A program made the position numbers and the translations under genes. DNA of 12,178 nucleotides from an uncultured Kroppenstedtia sp. (lineage in GTDB: Bacteria > Bacillota > Bacilli > Thermoactinomycetales > DSM-45169). Shown here piece after piece: positions 1-7,080 of the stretch. The notes under the pieces were generated by a model. That model worked only from the letters and a program-made list of their open reading frames with translations, did not search any database and had not been told where the DNA came from. Within the stretch, counting starts at the first letter, position 1. Each line of letters starts with the position of its first letter. The stretch is taken from assembly GCA_959600065.1 (NCBI GenBank), contig CAUGKZ010000014.1, forward strand, positions 1 to 12,178. Reading direction: 5' to 3'.

Positions 1-261
1 GGATTGCACCAGATAGGAAGCGGCGATGATCACCAGGTACGCAAGGATAAGCAGAATGACCCCGATCACCCCGAATCCGAACAGCGCCTCGGGCGTGAGG
101 GAGTTCTCAAAAGAAGCCACTCCGCCGATCGACATCAGGAGGATCAAGAACAGGATCAACACCCCCCCGTAAACAACGGCATTAGAAGCCGCAATACCAA
201 GAAAAGTGGTCAAAGCCAATTTCAACCCATGTTTCCGCGCCAGTGTAAAAAAAGAAGCCAA
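1..261 (-). CDS. Partial small membrane protein, N-terminal 87 residues, function unknown
   Basis: The reverse strand from 261 is open to the window edge. It starts with TTG, preceded by a strong GGGAGGA SD at 271-277 with 9 nt spacing. No ATG in this frame fits an SD, so the TTG start is preferred. The visible protein begins MASFFTLARKHGLKLALTTF: a short basic segment, then hydrophobic stretches at about residues 22-47 and 61-84. This suggests at least two membrane helices joined by a short loop containing ENSLTPEA. The C-terminal part lies outside the window. I do not recognise the family, and a function cannot be assigned from this fragment. It sits downstream of hemZ on the same strand, but the hemZ terminator at 352-377 lies between, so it is probably a separate unit. 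An AT-rich stretch at 290-330 contains TACAAT-like and TATACT-like hexamers that could serve as its promoter; no convincing -35 partner was found. Confidence 0.65.
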   Translation of the reverse strand, partial: MASFFTLARKHGLKLALTTFLGIAASNAVVYGGVLILFLILLMSIGGVASFENSLTPEALFGFGVIGVILLILAYLVIIAASYLVQS

Positions 262-351
262 CGAAATTTTTCCTCCCTGATCAAATAATTGAAAGTATAA
301 AACAACTCCATTGTACAATAAAACAAAGGAGAAAGAATAGAGATTTCATAT

Positions 352-377
352 AAAAAAGCAACCGATGATTCGGTTGC
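352..377 (-). terminator. Rho-independent terminator of hemZ
   Basis: Read on the minus strand, an 8-bp perfect stem (GCAACCGA pairing with TCGGTTGC, arms 370-377 and 358-365, four-base loop) is followed directly by six T (357-352). It begins 27 nt after the hemZ stop codon and is correctly oriented to end the hemZ transcript. Confidence 0.88.
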
Positions 378-404
378 CTGCTTCATATCTCCATTCCATT
401 TTTC

Positions 405-1913
405 TCACATGACCGACTCTACACCGTAGGCACGATCCAAGACCTCTAATTTTTTCCGGATGTGTTCCCGGTAGGTGTTAATATAAGCCTGAGGCTCTTT
501 CGGGTTGGGTACACGATGGATCCGACCTGTTCCCGGAGGAATAATTTTGCTGACTGCGCCACAACCCAGCCCGATAATGGTCTGCCGTTCCTCCATAATG
601 ATGATATTGTACAAATTCTCTTCGCCGGGAAAGGAGTAACCCACATTCTCCTGATTCCCCAGGATATTTTTTTGACGGTACAGATAGTAGGGGACATACC
701 CCATCCTACGGGTCCAGTCCCGGGCGTCGTTGACCATCTTCGTGATTTCATCCCGGTCGGCGGTCTTGTACTTTTCCGGATCGCGAGTCATATGGGAGCC
801 ACGTTTAAAGGAAAGAGTATGGACCGTGAGCGACTCCGGCTTCAGTTCCTCCATCACTTGGAGGGAGCGACGGAAAGTGTCCAGCCCTTCTCCCGGTAAC
901 CCGATGATCAGATCCATATTAATATTATGCAAGCCCATGGACCGGGCCAGTTCATATTTCTCCAAGGTTTCTTGAACTGTGTGGTGGCGACCGATCAATT
1001 TCAAAGTGTTTTCCTCAAAACTTTGAGGGTTAATGCTGATGCGATCTACTTTCCACCGCCGAAGAAGATCCAACTTTTCCGCATCCAGCGTGTCGGGACG
1101 CCCGGCCTCCACCGTCAGCTCTCGGACCCCCTCATAACCCGGGAGACTTGTTTTCATCTTCACAAACAGATCCTCCATCTGGCGAGCAGTGATCGAAGTA
1201 GGCGTTCCCCCGCCGAAATAGATGGAGGTCACCGGGAGCCCCCGCCTTTCCAACCAGGCACCGATCGCCTCCATTTCCTCATGGAGGCCGGCCAAAAACT
1301 CCTCCACGGAACCGTTGCGCCCCCGGATCGCATAGGCGGGAAAGGTGCAGTATGCACATTTGGTAGGGCAAAAAGGAATTCCGATATACAGACTTACCTC
1401 CCGATCCAACTCATAGAGATCAGGTAATACTCGGGTCTGCCTGTCTACGATTTCTTGCAAAAGTTCAATTTTAACAGGCATCAGTCGGTAATCCCGTTCC
1501 AGGACAGCAGCGGCCGCATCCGGGGTGAGTCCGTCCAACCGCATACGATGGAGCAATTTGGTCGGGCGGACCCCGGTCAAAACTCCCCAGGGTTGCCGGA
1601 TTCCCGTCGCCTCCTCCATCACTTGCAACAGAGCACGGTTGACCACTTGCTTGATCCCTTTGCGCTCTTCTTTCTCTGAAGCCGAAGGGGGTGCAGGCCA
1701 TTCATGAGTGCCATGCCAAACCTGATCCCGGTTGGAGTCGGTCAGCGTCACATCCACCCGAATCTGTCCTGCCCGCTGAATCTCAAAGTGGAAGAGTGTA
1801 TCCGCTTCTTCCCGTACCTCCACCACTTTGGCCTTGGGAAAGAACAAACCGACGATCAATTCAATATCACGATAAAAGTTCGGGGAAACCCCCGAGACAT
1901 GGAGCTTTTTCAT
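405..1913 (-). CDS. hemZ: Coproporphyrinogen III oxidase/dehydrogenase-type radical SAM protein HemZ
   Basis: This 502-residue protein has the length and organisation of Bacillus HemZ. That family comprises radical SAM proteins of the oxygen-independent coproporphyrinogen III oxidase (HemN-like) superfamily, which act on a late step of heme synthesis in the cytoplasm. An N-terminal region of about 170 residues typical of HemZ precedes the radical SAM core. The core has the 4Fe-4S ligands C182, C186 and C189 in CPTKCAYC and the SAM-binding GGGTP at 234-238. A TVEAGRPDTL segment and an NMDLIIGLPGEG segment follow, as in HemN-like proteins. The start fits the family N-terminus (MKKLHVSGVSPNFYRDIELI). 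The only strong SD (GGGAGG, 1945-1950) is 31 nt upstream, with a hairpin between, and no alternative start in this frame lies closer to it. It is probably transcribed with the small ORF at 2087-2248 from the promoter at 2275-2303. The family call is firm. Whether it is the main oxidase here is not known, because HemZ-like proteins can be auxiliary. Confidence 0.93.
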   Translation of the reverse strand: MKKLHVSGVSPNFYRDIELIVGLFFPKAKVVEVREEADTLFHFEIQRAGQIRVDVTLTDSNRDQVWHGTHEWPAPPSASEKEERKGIKQVVNRALLQVMEEATGIRQPWGVLTGVRPTKLLHRMRLDGLTPDAAAAVLERDYRLMPVKIELLQEIVDRQTRVLPDLYELDREVSLYIGIPFCPTKCAYCTFPAYAIRGRNGSVEEFLAGLHEEMEAIGAWLERRGLPVTSIYFGGGTPTSITARQMEDLFVKMKTSLPGYEGVRELTVEAGRPDTLDAEKLDLLRRWKVDRISINPQSFEENTLKLIGRHHTVQETLEKYELARSMGLHNINMDLIIGLPGEGLDTFRRSLQVMEELKPESLTVHTLSFKRGSHMTRDPEKYKTADRDEITKMVNDARDWTRRMGYVPYYLYRQKNILGNQENVGYSFPGEENLYNIIIMEERQTIIGLGCGAVSKIIPPGTGRIHRVPNPKEPQAYINTYREHIRKKLEVLDRAYGVESVM

Positions 1914-1942
1914 AAAAAAACCGTGCAGGCCGGTGCCGCACG
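1914..1942 (-). terminator. Terminator-like hairpin and U7 tract immediately before the hemZ start (possible attenuator)
   Basis: On the minus strand, CGTGC-GGC pairs with GCC-GCACG around an ACCG loop, with one bulged T (1922-1942). One G follows, then seven T (1920-1914), and the hemZ ATG starts at 1913. The stem and T tract have the form of an intrinsic terminator. Its position between the hemZ SD (1945-1950) and AUG means it could control transcription into hemZ, or translation. If the hairpin is looped out, the SD-AUG distance falls from 31 to about 10 nt. Confidence 0.7.
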
Positions 1943-2086
1943 TACCTCCCTTGGATCCACCGTTGATTTTTTCTCCCCCAGTCTAACCGACTCCCCTGTA
2001 GATTTCAATAGCCATGAGGAACCTGGGTTAGGGTTTTCACTACGCTTCCGCCTAAGCCTTCCGGCGGGCAGCTATGTAGGAATTCA
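1914..2086 (-). promoter_or_regulatory. Structured hemZ leader (173 nt)
   Basis: The segment between the small ORF and hemZ is rich in structure. A hairpin at 2040-2079 has a CTAC/GTAG base, a GCT/AGC middle and a CCGCC/GGCGG top, with a ten-base loop. Downstream, CTAACC and GGTTAG could pair over a distance. A frame from TTG at 2008, or from GTG at 1960, runs through the terminator-like hairpin and stops at TGA 1912-1910, overlapping the hemZ ATG as ATGA. A GGGGGAG at 1973-1979 lies 12 nt before that GTG. Translation of this frame would melt the hairpin and could couple to hemZ. I recognise no known riboswitch class. A stretch around 1950-1962 resembles a T-box core only loosely. Confidence 0.45.
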
Positions 2087-2248
2087 TTACGGGTCCACAG
2101 CTTTCTTTTGCATATCTTTTCTTCTGAGAAAATCTTCCCCTCCCCTTCTACCGAAAGGGATTTCCCCATCTCGCCGATCCCACCAGTCAGTAAAACCGTG
2201 CTCTGCCGACTGGATTCTTACTCGCTGTTCCTTTTCCGTTCTGCGCAT
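2087..2248 (-). CDS. Small basic/charged protein, 53 aa, function unknown
   Basis: An ATG at 2248 is preceded by GGGAGGG with 7 nt spacing, a near-ideal SD, about 27 nt downstream of a good promoter. The 53 codons begin MRRTEKEQRVRIQSAEHGFT and end before TAA at 2087-2089. The product is very rich in Arg, Lys, Asp and Glu, has a DWWDRRDGE segment near residue 21, and has no membrane segment or signal peptide. Nothing resembles a known family, so no function is proposed. It lies 173 nt upstream of hemZ on the same strand with no strong terminator except the hairpin abutting hemZ, so it is either the first gene of the hemZ unit or a short gene with its own terminator. Support comes mainly from the SD and promoter; without homologues it remains a likely rather than certain gene. 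Confidence 0.55.
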   Translation of the reverse strand: MRRTEKEQRVRIQSAEHGFTDWWDRRDGEIPFGRRGGEDFLRRKDMQKKAVDP

Positions 2249-2274
2249 CTGTTTTCCCTCCCGTGATCCGTTCT

Positions 2275-2303
2275 TCTATAGTGTGTCCACGGAAGGAGAC
2301 CAA
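2275..2303 (-). promoter_or_regulatory. SigA-type promoter for the small ORF-hemZ unit
   Basis: On the minus strand, TTGGTC (2303-2298) and TATAGA (2280-2275) are separated by exactly 17 bp. The -35 matches consensus at 3 of 6 positions and the -10 at 4 of 6. The expected transcription start near 2268 gives a leader of about 20 nt before the 53-codon ORF. Confidence 0.5.
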
Positions 2304-2590
2304 AAGATGTATCCAGAATCATTTATTACGTGCTTTTAGTGAAAAAAAGCAAAAAACTCACCGATCATCCAAAAAGGTTCCCAGAAAGTTAACCTCTCGC
2401 TTTGGGCAGCACACGAATCATCCCTCCGACACCCATTTTTCTAATTAATCCTCAATCCCGATATCAACAGCTGAAGTCCCTTCAAAAGCGTTGGATAGTT
2501 CTAAACCCTTCTGTGGTAACTCGCATTTCGAAAATATGCAATGGTGAAATTGTCTCATGTGAATAAAACCCCTGGGTGAGGTGAGATCCA
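2304..2590. other. Intergenic region between divergent units, no confident gene
   Basis: This stretch separates the leftward hemZ unit from the rightward methyltransferase pseudogene. It is AT-rich, with several A and T runs at 2341-2360. On the minus strand an AGGTT/AACCT stem followed by five T near 2371-2396 is a weak terminator-like element. A minus-strand frame ending at 2445 has about 28 plausible codons (ending SAVDIGIED) but no SD or start, so it is not called. No convincing promoter for the rightward gene was found. Confidence 0.5.
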
Positions 2591-3311
2591 GTGAATGGAG
2601 AACAATCTGCGGATTATGATCCCTTTGCCGATGTCTATGCCCGACATTGGAGCCACCTGATCGAATCCAGGCGGTGCTGAAATCGGAAGTGTTGTCCGAG
2701 TTGGAACCGGGAGATCGGATCCTGGATCTGTGTTGCGGCACTGGCGGATTGGCAGAAAAACTCACGGAAGCGGAGTGACGGGGATCGACCATTCAAAGGC
2801 GATGCTCGTCCATGCCCGTCAGCGAGCCCCCAGGGCGCGCTTCCTATGGGTTGACGCCCGTTCCTTCACAGTGGAACAACCCCAACACGCCATCCTCTCT
2901 ACCTTTGATAGTCTGAATCATATCCTGGATTCATCAGAGTTGGAGCAAGTTTTCCACCAGGTTCGGCAGGCTTTGGTGCCTAGAGGGATCTTCTACTTTG
3001 ATTTGAATATGCATGAAGGTTATTTGAAACGGTGGAAAGGCTCCTTTCACATCACAGAGAAAGACTTGGTCTGTGTGATGGATGCCCATTATGACTCCGA
3101 GCGGAGGTTAGCCTATAACGATTTCACTCTATTCACCCCAGAGGATCAGGGATGGAAACGGAGTGATTTCACTCTGACCCAAAAAGCTTACTATAAAGAG
3201 GAAGTTTTCCGGATGCTTTCTTCCGCCGGTTTTCGGGACATCCACGCCAAGACTTCCGAAGAAGTCGGTTTCGACTCCTGGGGCCGCATGTTTTTCAAAT
3301 GCAGAAAATAG
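2591..3311 (+). pseudogene. Class I SAM-dependent methyltransferase, two frameshifts
   Basis: Three overlapping frames together make one class I methyltransferase. A GTG at 2591, with GAGGTG upstream, begins MNGEQSADYDPFADVYARHW. This frame stops at a TGA 2678-2680. The protein continues one frame over as IQAVLKSEVLSELEPGDRIL, then LDLCCGTGGLAEKL, the glycine-rich SAM-binding motif I. That frame stops at TGA 2776-2778, and the rest resumes in the third frame at GVTGIDHSKAML and runs to 3311. Later segments (FDSLNHI, FYFDLNM, and a terminal DSWGRMFFKCRK) fit small-molecule or unassigned methyltransferases. Restoring one base near 2650-2656 gives WSPPDRIQ, and another base near 2770 joins the third segment, giving about 240 residues. 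After repair the TEA-GVTGID junction looks about two residues short, so the second lesion may be a deletion of about 7 nt. As written it cannot make a full enzyme. Sequencing error is the alternative, and the substrate is unknown. Confidence 0.8.
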
Positions 3312-3364
3312 GATCTCAAGAACAGAGTGAGTCTCCTCCATCCATCGCTGGGATCGAGACAAGC

Positions 3365-3390
3365 GGGATCAAATGGCAAGCCTTGATCCC
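3365..3390 (+). other. Inverted repeat (8-bp stem) downstream of the methyltransferase pseudogene
   Basis: GGGATCAA (3365-3372) and TTGATCCC (3383-3390) form a perfect 8-bp stem with a ten-base loop, about 55 nt after the pseudogene stop. There is no T tract on either side, so it is not a standard intrinsic terminator. It could be an mRNA 3'-end stabiliser or a protein-binding site. Confidence 0.4.
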
Positions 3391-3478
3391 TTCAGCCCAT
3401 CAGATAAGTAGTACCTGTGGTTGAGTGAATCCACATCCCTGATCGACTTTATGGGTGCACTCCACAGATTGACAGTTC

Positions 3479-3506
3479 CCACATCGCAAAAGATGTGGTA
3501 TTTTTA
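3479..3506 (+). terminator. Terminator-like hairpin in the yjiH-family gene leader
   Basis: CCACATC (3479-3485) pairs perfectly with GATGTGG (3492-3498) around a six-base loop, followed by TATTTTTAT. The 7-bp stem and interrupted T tract would make a modest terminator. It lies 71 nt before the membrane protein start, so it may end read-through from the pseudogene or act as a leader attenuator. A consensus TTGACA at 3469-3474 lies just upstream, but no matching -10 is found 16-18 bp away. Confidence 0.45.
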
Positions 3507-3576
3507 TGAGGTATTTGTTTTAAATATTCATTTGCATCCGTGCTTCGATGAATCAACAGATAAGGTGGAATTAAGA

Positions 3577-4929
3577 ATGAACTCCCGTAAATTTTCTCCG
3601 TCATCATCAGACTATCTGAAGTTCCTCATTCCCTCTCTGATCGGAATCTTCCTGTTTATGATCCCGATTCCTTCTGAGGCGGGAATCACGATCCCGGTGG
3701 CATGGTTAGCAGAAATAGTACAAAATGGCTTATCTGAGATCCTGCCTCACATCGTGACGGGGATCCTTCTCATCGCCCTCATCGGCTCTCTGATCGCCAA
3801 ATGGGTTCAACCTGCCTGGATGATCAATCACGCCTTCCTGAAGGGTCTCCTGGATGTGAAACCCATGTGGCTGATCGCCCGGATTTTGAGTTTCATCTTT
3901 GCCTTCATCACCCTGTTCCAGATCGGACCTGAAGGGATCTGGTCCGAGGAGACAGGGGGGACGCTCCTGTACGACTTGCTACCGGTGCTGTTTTCTGTAT
4001 TCCTGTTCGCCGGCTTCTTTCTACCGTTATTGATGGATTTCGGTCTGTTGGAGCTGTTCGGCGCTCTGCTCACCCCCTTGATGCGTCCCCTGTTCAAACT
4101 GCCGGGCCGCTCTTCCATCGATTGTTTTGCCTCCTGGTTAGGAGACGGCACTGTCGGAGTCTTGCTGACCAGTAAACAGTACGAAGATGGATTTTACACC
4201 CGGCGGGAGGCGGCGGTGATTGGCACCACCTTTTCAGTGGTCTCGATCACCTTCTCCATCGTGGTGTTGGCCCAGATGAATCTGGAAGACCTATTCATTC
4301 CTTACTATCTGACCATTTGTCTCGCGGGTCTGGTGGCAGCCATTGTGATGCCTCGCATCCCTCCCTTGTCCCGCAAACCGGATACCTACAGCGATGGATC
4401 TGCCAATCGTTTGGATGAATCCATCCCTGCCGGTTACTCCGCTCTTCGCTGGGGTTTGCAACAGGCCGCCACTCGGGCCCAAAAGCAACGGTTCCGCAAT
4501 ATTTTCAAGGGAGGTGCCCAAAATGTCCTCGACATGTGGATTGGGGTGATTCCCGTCGTCATGTCCCTGGGAACGATCGCTCTGATCATCGCCGAGTATA
4601 CTCCGCTCTTCGTTTGGCTGGGTAAACCCTTTGTGCCTCTGTTAACCCTGCTCCAGGTTCCAGAGGCCGGAGCCGCAGCTCAAACCATGGTGATCGGGTT
4701 TGCTGACATGTTCCTCCCCTCTGTCGTCGGCAGTGGGATTGAAAATGAAATGACTCGGTTTATCATCGCTTGTGTCTCCGTGACCCAACTGATCTACATG
4801 TCGGAAGTGGGTGGGCTCCTCCTCGGTTCCAAAATCCCCGTCGACTTCAAGGACTTGGTGATCATCTTTCTCCTGCGTACCTTGATCACTCTCCCGGTGA
4901 TCGTCTTGATGGCAAATCTCATCTTTTAA
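3577..4929 (+). CDS. YjiH-family membrane protein with nucleoside-recognition (Gate) domain
   Basis: The product is a 450-residue polytopic membrane protein with about ten hydrophobic segments. Its Gate-like core includes LLELFGALLTPLMRPLFKLP, then GRSSIDCFASWLGDGTVGVL and REAAVIGTTFSVVSITFSIV. This arrangement is typical of the YjiH family and of the nucleoside-recognition domain also seen in spore maturation proteins and nucleoside transporters. A second half has QNVLDMWIGVIPVVMSLGTI and further helices to the C-terminus. The start is set at ATG 3577 because AGGTGG lies 8 nt upstream; the frame is open for 52 more codons upstream, but that extension crosses a hairpin and lacks family-like sequence. 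The family has no firmly known substrate, so a transport or gating role is inference. It converges on tkt and shares a terminator with it. No clear promoter was found, although the leader at 3499-3535 is AT-rich. Confidence 0.85.
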   Translation: MNSRKFSPSSSDYLKFLIPSLIGIFLFMIPIPSEAGITIPVAWLAEIVQNGLSEILPHIVTGILLIALIGSLIAKWVQPAWMINHAFLKGLLDVKPMWLIARILSFIFAFITLFQIGPEGIWSEETGGTLLYDLLPVLFSVFLFAGFFLPLLMDFGLLELFGALLTPLMRPLFKLPGRSSIDCFASWLGDGTVGVLLTSKQYEDGFYTRREAAVIGTTFSVVSITFSIVVLAQMNLEDLFIPYYLTICLAGLVAAIVMPRIPPLSRKPDTYSDGSANRLDESIPAGYSALRWGLQQAATRAQKQRFRNIFKGGAQNVLDMWIGVIPVVMSLGTIALIIAEYTPLFVWLGKPFVPLLTLLQVPEAGAAAQTMVIGFADMFLPSVVGSGIENEMTRFIIACVSVTQLIYMSEVGGLLLGSKIPVDFKDLVIIFLLRTLITLPVIVLMANLIF

Positions 4930-4931
4930 AC

Positions 4932-4964
4932 AAAACACCCGCTCCCTGAGGAAGCGGGTGTTTT
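4932..4964. terminator. Bidirectional terminator between the YjiH-family gene and tkt
   Basis: AACACCCGCT (4934-4943) pairs with AGCGGGTGTT (4953-4962), with A's before and T's after. The stem can extend to 4932-4943/4953-4964. The rightward reading ends in six T (4961-4966) and the leftward reading ends in a T-rich run, so it can serve both convergent genes. Confidence 0.92.
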
Positions 4965-4969
4965 TTCGT

Positions 4970-6982
4970 TCAAGCCTGTAACACTTTTTTCGCATGTTGA
5001 ATGACATTTTCCACGGTGAATCCATACTGCTCCATCACCACGGGTCCTGGGGCGGAAGCTCCAAAAGTGTCGATGCCGATCACTGCACCCCGGTCACCGG
5101 TATACTTTTCCCAACCGGAGGGATGTGCCGCTTCGATTGCCACCCGGGCTTTCACCCTGGAGGGCAACACCTCATCACGGTAGGCTTCCGGTTGCTCATC
5201 AAAGAGTTCGCGACAGGGCATGCTGACCACCCGTGCTTGGATCCCTTCCTTGCCCAGCTCCTTTTGTGCTTCCACGGCAAGATGAACCTCCGAGCCGGTG
5301 GCGATCAGGATCACATCAGGATCTTTCTCTGTATCGACGAGGACATATCCTCCCTGCAGAGTCCCCTCTTGTCCCCGATCCGCTGTTCCCTCCAGCACCG
5401 GCAACCCTTGCCGACTGAGTGCCAAGGCCACTGGACCATCCTTTTTCATCAGGGAATAGCGGTAGGCCGCCACGGTTTCATTGGCATCGCCGGGACGGAA
5501 CACTTTCAGATGGGGAATCAAGCGCAGGGAAGGAATCTGTTCCACTGGTTCATGAGTGGGGCCGTCCTCCCCGACAGAGATGCTGTCATGGGTGAGCACG
5601 TACAACACCGGCAGTCTCGACAGAGCCGACAGGCGGATCGCCCCCCGCATATAGTCAGAGAAGACCAGGAAGGTTCCGCCATAAGGACGCAGTCCGCCAT
5701 GATAGGCCATCCCGTTCAGTGCAGCACCCATTGCGTGTTCCCGCACACCAAACCAGAAATTGCGACCGGCATAATTCCCCGCCTGAAAGTCTTTTTCCTC
5801 TTTCAGCATCGTCTGGTTGGAGGAAGCAAGGTCGGCAGAACCACCTACCAACTGGGGAAGAGTTGGGGCCAAAGCGTTCAAGACATCGCCTGAGGCGGCA
5901 CGGGTGGCAATTTTCTTGCTCCCTGCCTCATAGACCGGTAGCTGATCCTCCCAACCGGCAGGAAGTTCGCCGCGAATCGCCATTTCCAACTGCTCAGCCA
6001 GAGCTGGATGGGCCTGCTTATAGCTTTCGAAAAGTTTTTGCCACTCCGCTTCAGCTTGAATCCCTTTTTCTTTCAATGTCCGGAAGTGGCTTCTCACTTC
6101 TTCAGGCACATAAAAGGACTCGTCCCATGGCCAGCCATAAGCTTTGCGTACTTGGGCTGCTTCCTCGGATCCGATGGCTTTCCCGTGCACCTCGGAAGTA
6201 CCAGCCAGATTGGGGCTACCGTAACCGATCGTGGTTTTCACCTCGATCAGGGTAGGTTGAGCGGTCTCGCGCTGGGCTTCTTCAATGGCAGAGGCGATCC
6301 CATCCAGATCGTTTTCCCCTTCCACCCGGAGCACCTGCCAGCCATAGGCCTCAAAACGCTGTTGCACATTCTCTGTGAAAGAACGGTTCGTCTCCCCATC
6401 CAGGGAAATATCGTTGGAATCATACAGGGCGATCAATTTGCCCAAGTGGAGATGCCCCGCCAGGGAAGCGGCTTCCGCCGAAACCCCTTCCATCAGATCT
6501 CCATCACCACAAAGGGTGTAAGTATAATGGTCGATCACCGGATAGCCGTCGCGATTGAACACGGCAGCCAAATGGGCTTCCGCCATCGCCATGCCAACAG
6601 CATTGGAGATTCCCTGCCCCAGGGGGCCCGTGGTCGCTTCCACACCAGGGGTGTGACCAAACTCTGGATGGCCCGGGGTTTGGCTTCCCCACTGCCGGAA
6701 ATTTTTCAGTTCTTCCAGGGATAGATCATAGCCGAAGAGATGCAACAGACTGTATAAAAGCATGGAGCCATGGCCTGCAGACAGGATGAATCGATCTCTG
6801 TCAAACCAATCCGGGTGATCCGGGTTGTGTTTCATGTAGCGAGACCAGAGTGTGTAGGCCATGGGTGCAGCACCCATGGGCATCCCTGGATGGCCTGATT
6901 TGGCCTGTTCCACCCCATCGATGGACAGCATCCGAATCGTGTTGACAGCCAAAGTTTCAATGGACTGGCTGGTATTGGGCAT
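4970..6982 (-). CDS. tkt: Transketolase
   Basis: This 670-residue protein is a full-length bacterial transketolase. Such enzymes are cytosolic, depend on thiamine diphosphate (ThDP) and Mg2+, and move two-carbon units between sugar phosphates in the non-oxidative pentose phosphate pathway. The ThDP-binding half has HPGMPMG (31-37), SAGHGS (68-73) and the metal/ThDP motif GDGDLMEG (159-166) with N190. H266 in EVHGKAIG is the expected active-site histidine. The pyrimidine-binding half has the catalytic glutamate E415 in [10 protein letters not shown], then [21 protein letters not shown]-terminal domain of about 130 residues follows. The start is ATG 6982, with GGAGG at 6994-6998 and 11 nt spacing. 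The frame is open up to 7045, but that part spans the promoter, so the shorter form is correct. It is transcribed on its own from the extended -10 promoter just upstream and ends at the shared terminator. Some read-through from relA-dtd is possible. Confidence 0.97.
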   Translation of the reverse strand: MPNTSQSIETLAVNTIRMLSIDGVEQAKSGHPGMPMGAAPMAYTLWSRYMKHNPDHPDWFDRDRFILSAGHGSMLLYSLLHLFGYDLSLEELKNFRQWGSQTPGHPEFGHTPGVEATTGPLGQGISNAVGMAMAEAHLAAVFNRDGYPVIDHYTYTLCGDGDLMEGVSAEAASLAGHLHLGKLIALYDSNDISLDGETNRSFTENVQQRFEAYGWQVLRVEGENDLDGIASAIEEAQRETAQPTLIEVKTTIGYGSPNLAGTSEVHGKAIGSEEAAQVRKAYGWPWDESFYVPEEVRSHFRTLKEKGIQAEAEWQKLFESYKQAHPALAEQLEMAIRGELPAGWEDQLPVYEAGSKKIATRAASGDVLNALAPTLPQLVGGSADLASSNQTMLKEEKDFQAGNYAGRNFWFGVREHAMGAALNGMAYHGGLRPYGGTFLVFSDYMRGAIRLSALSRLPVLYVLTHDSISVGEDGPTHEPVEQIPSLRLIPHLKVFRPGDANETVAAYRYSLMKKDGPVALALSRQGLPVLEGTADRGQEGTLQGGYVLVDTEKDPDVILIATGSEVHLAVEAQKELGKEGIQARVVSMPCRELFDEQPEAYRDEVLPSRVKARVAIEAAHPSGWEKYTGDRGAVIGIDTFGASAPGPVVMEQYGFTVENVIQHAKKVLQA

Positions 6983-7025
6983 AAACTTGGAGTCCTCCTT
7001 GTCCTCTGCTTTCTCATTCAAGCGT

Positions 7026-7034
7026 ATTATAGCA
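7026..7034 (-). promoter_or_regulatory. Extended -10 promoter of tkt
   Basis: On the minus strand, TGC-TATAAT (7034-7026) is a perfect extended -10 element. At 17 bp upstream the hexamer is AGGGTT, which is not a -35 match, but the T7 tract of the preceding terminator gives an AT-rich upstream region. The predicted start near 7019 gives a leader of about 37 nt before tkt, and this settles the tkt start downstream of 7026. Confidence 0.75.
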
Positions 7035-7043
7035 CAGCCAAAC

Positions 7044-7080
7044 AAAAAAACCCTTCACGAATTCAGCAGAACACTTGAAG
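7044..7080 (-). terminator. Intrinsic terminator of the relA-dtd/structured RNA transcript
   Basis: On the minus strand, CTTCA (7080-7076) pairs with TGAAG (7057-7053). An inner TTC/GAA helix adds to it, with some mismatches between, and GG plus seven T (7050-7044) follow. The stem is imperfect, but the T tract is strong. Its 5' arm is also the 3' arm of the long closing stem of the upstream RNA. Confidence 0.6.

Noticed and set aside
4..288. 94-codon plus-strand frame at the left edge
   Set aside because: It has a low-complexity, highly charged translation antisense to a hydrophobic, SD-preceded membrane protein frame.
1940..1965. T-box riboswitch upstream of hemZ
   Set aside because: ACGGTGGATCC matches the T-box core only partly (about 10 of 14 positions by eye). 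No convincing Stem I with specifier loop was found, and hemZ is not a usual T-box target. A UGGA bulge would also not suit tRNA-Glu.
2388..2436. 15-codon minus-strand ORF beginning MGVGGMIRVL
   Set aside because: It is very short, has no SD before its ATG and has no known homologue in memory.
2445..2792. 115-codon minus-strand frame opposite the methyltransferase start
   Set aside because: Most of it is antisense to the methyltransferase. The terminal 28 codons look protein-like, but there is no start or SD for them.
3421..3576. 52-residue N-terminal extension of the YjiH-family protein
   Set aside because: It crosses the terminator-like hairpin and is unlike the family. The ATG at 3577 has a well-placed AGGTGG.
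4994..5893. 299-codon plus-strand frame opposite tkt
   Set aside because: It is fully antisense to the well-supported transketolase and has no domain features or SD.
6983..7045. 21-residue N-terminal extension of transketolase
   Set aside because: The extension would begin upstream of the extended -10 TATAAT, so it cannot be on the main transcript. The SD at 6994-6998 supports the 6982 start.
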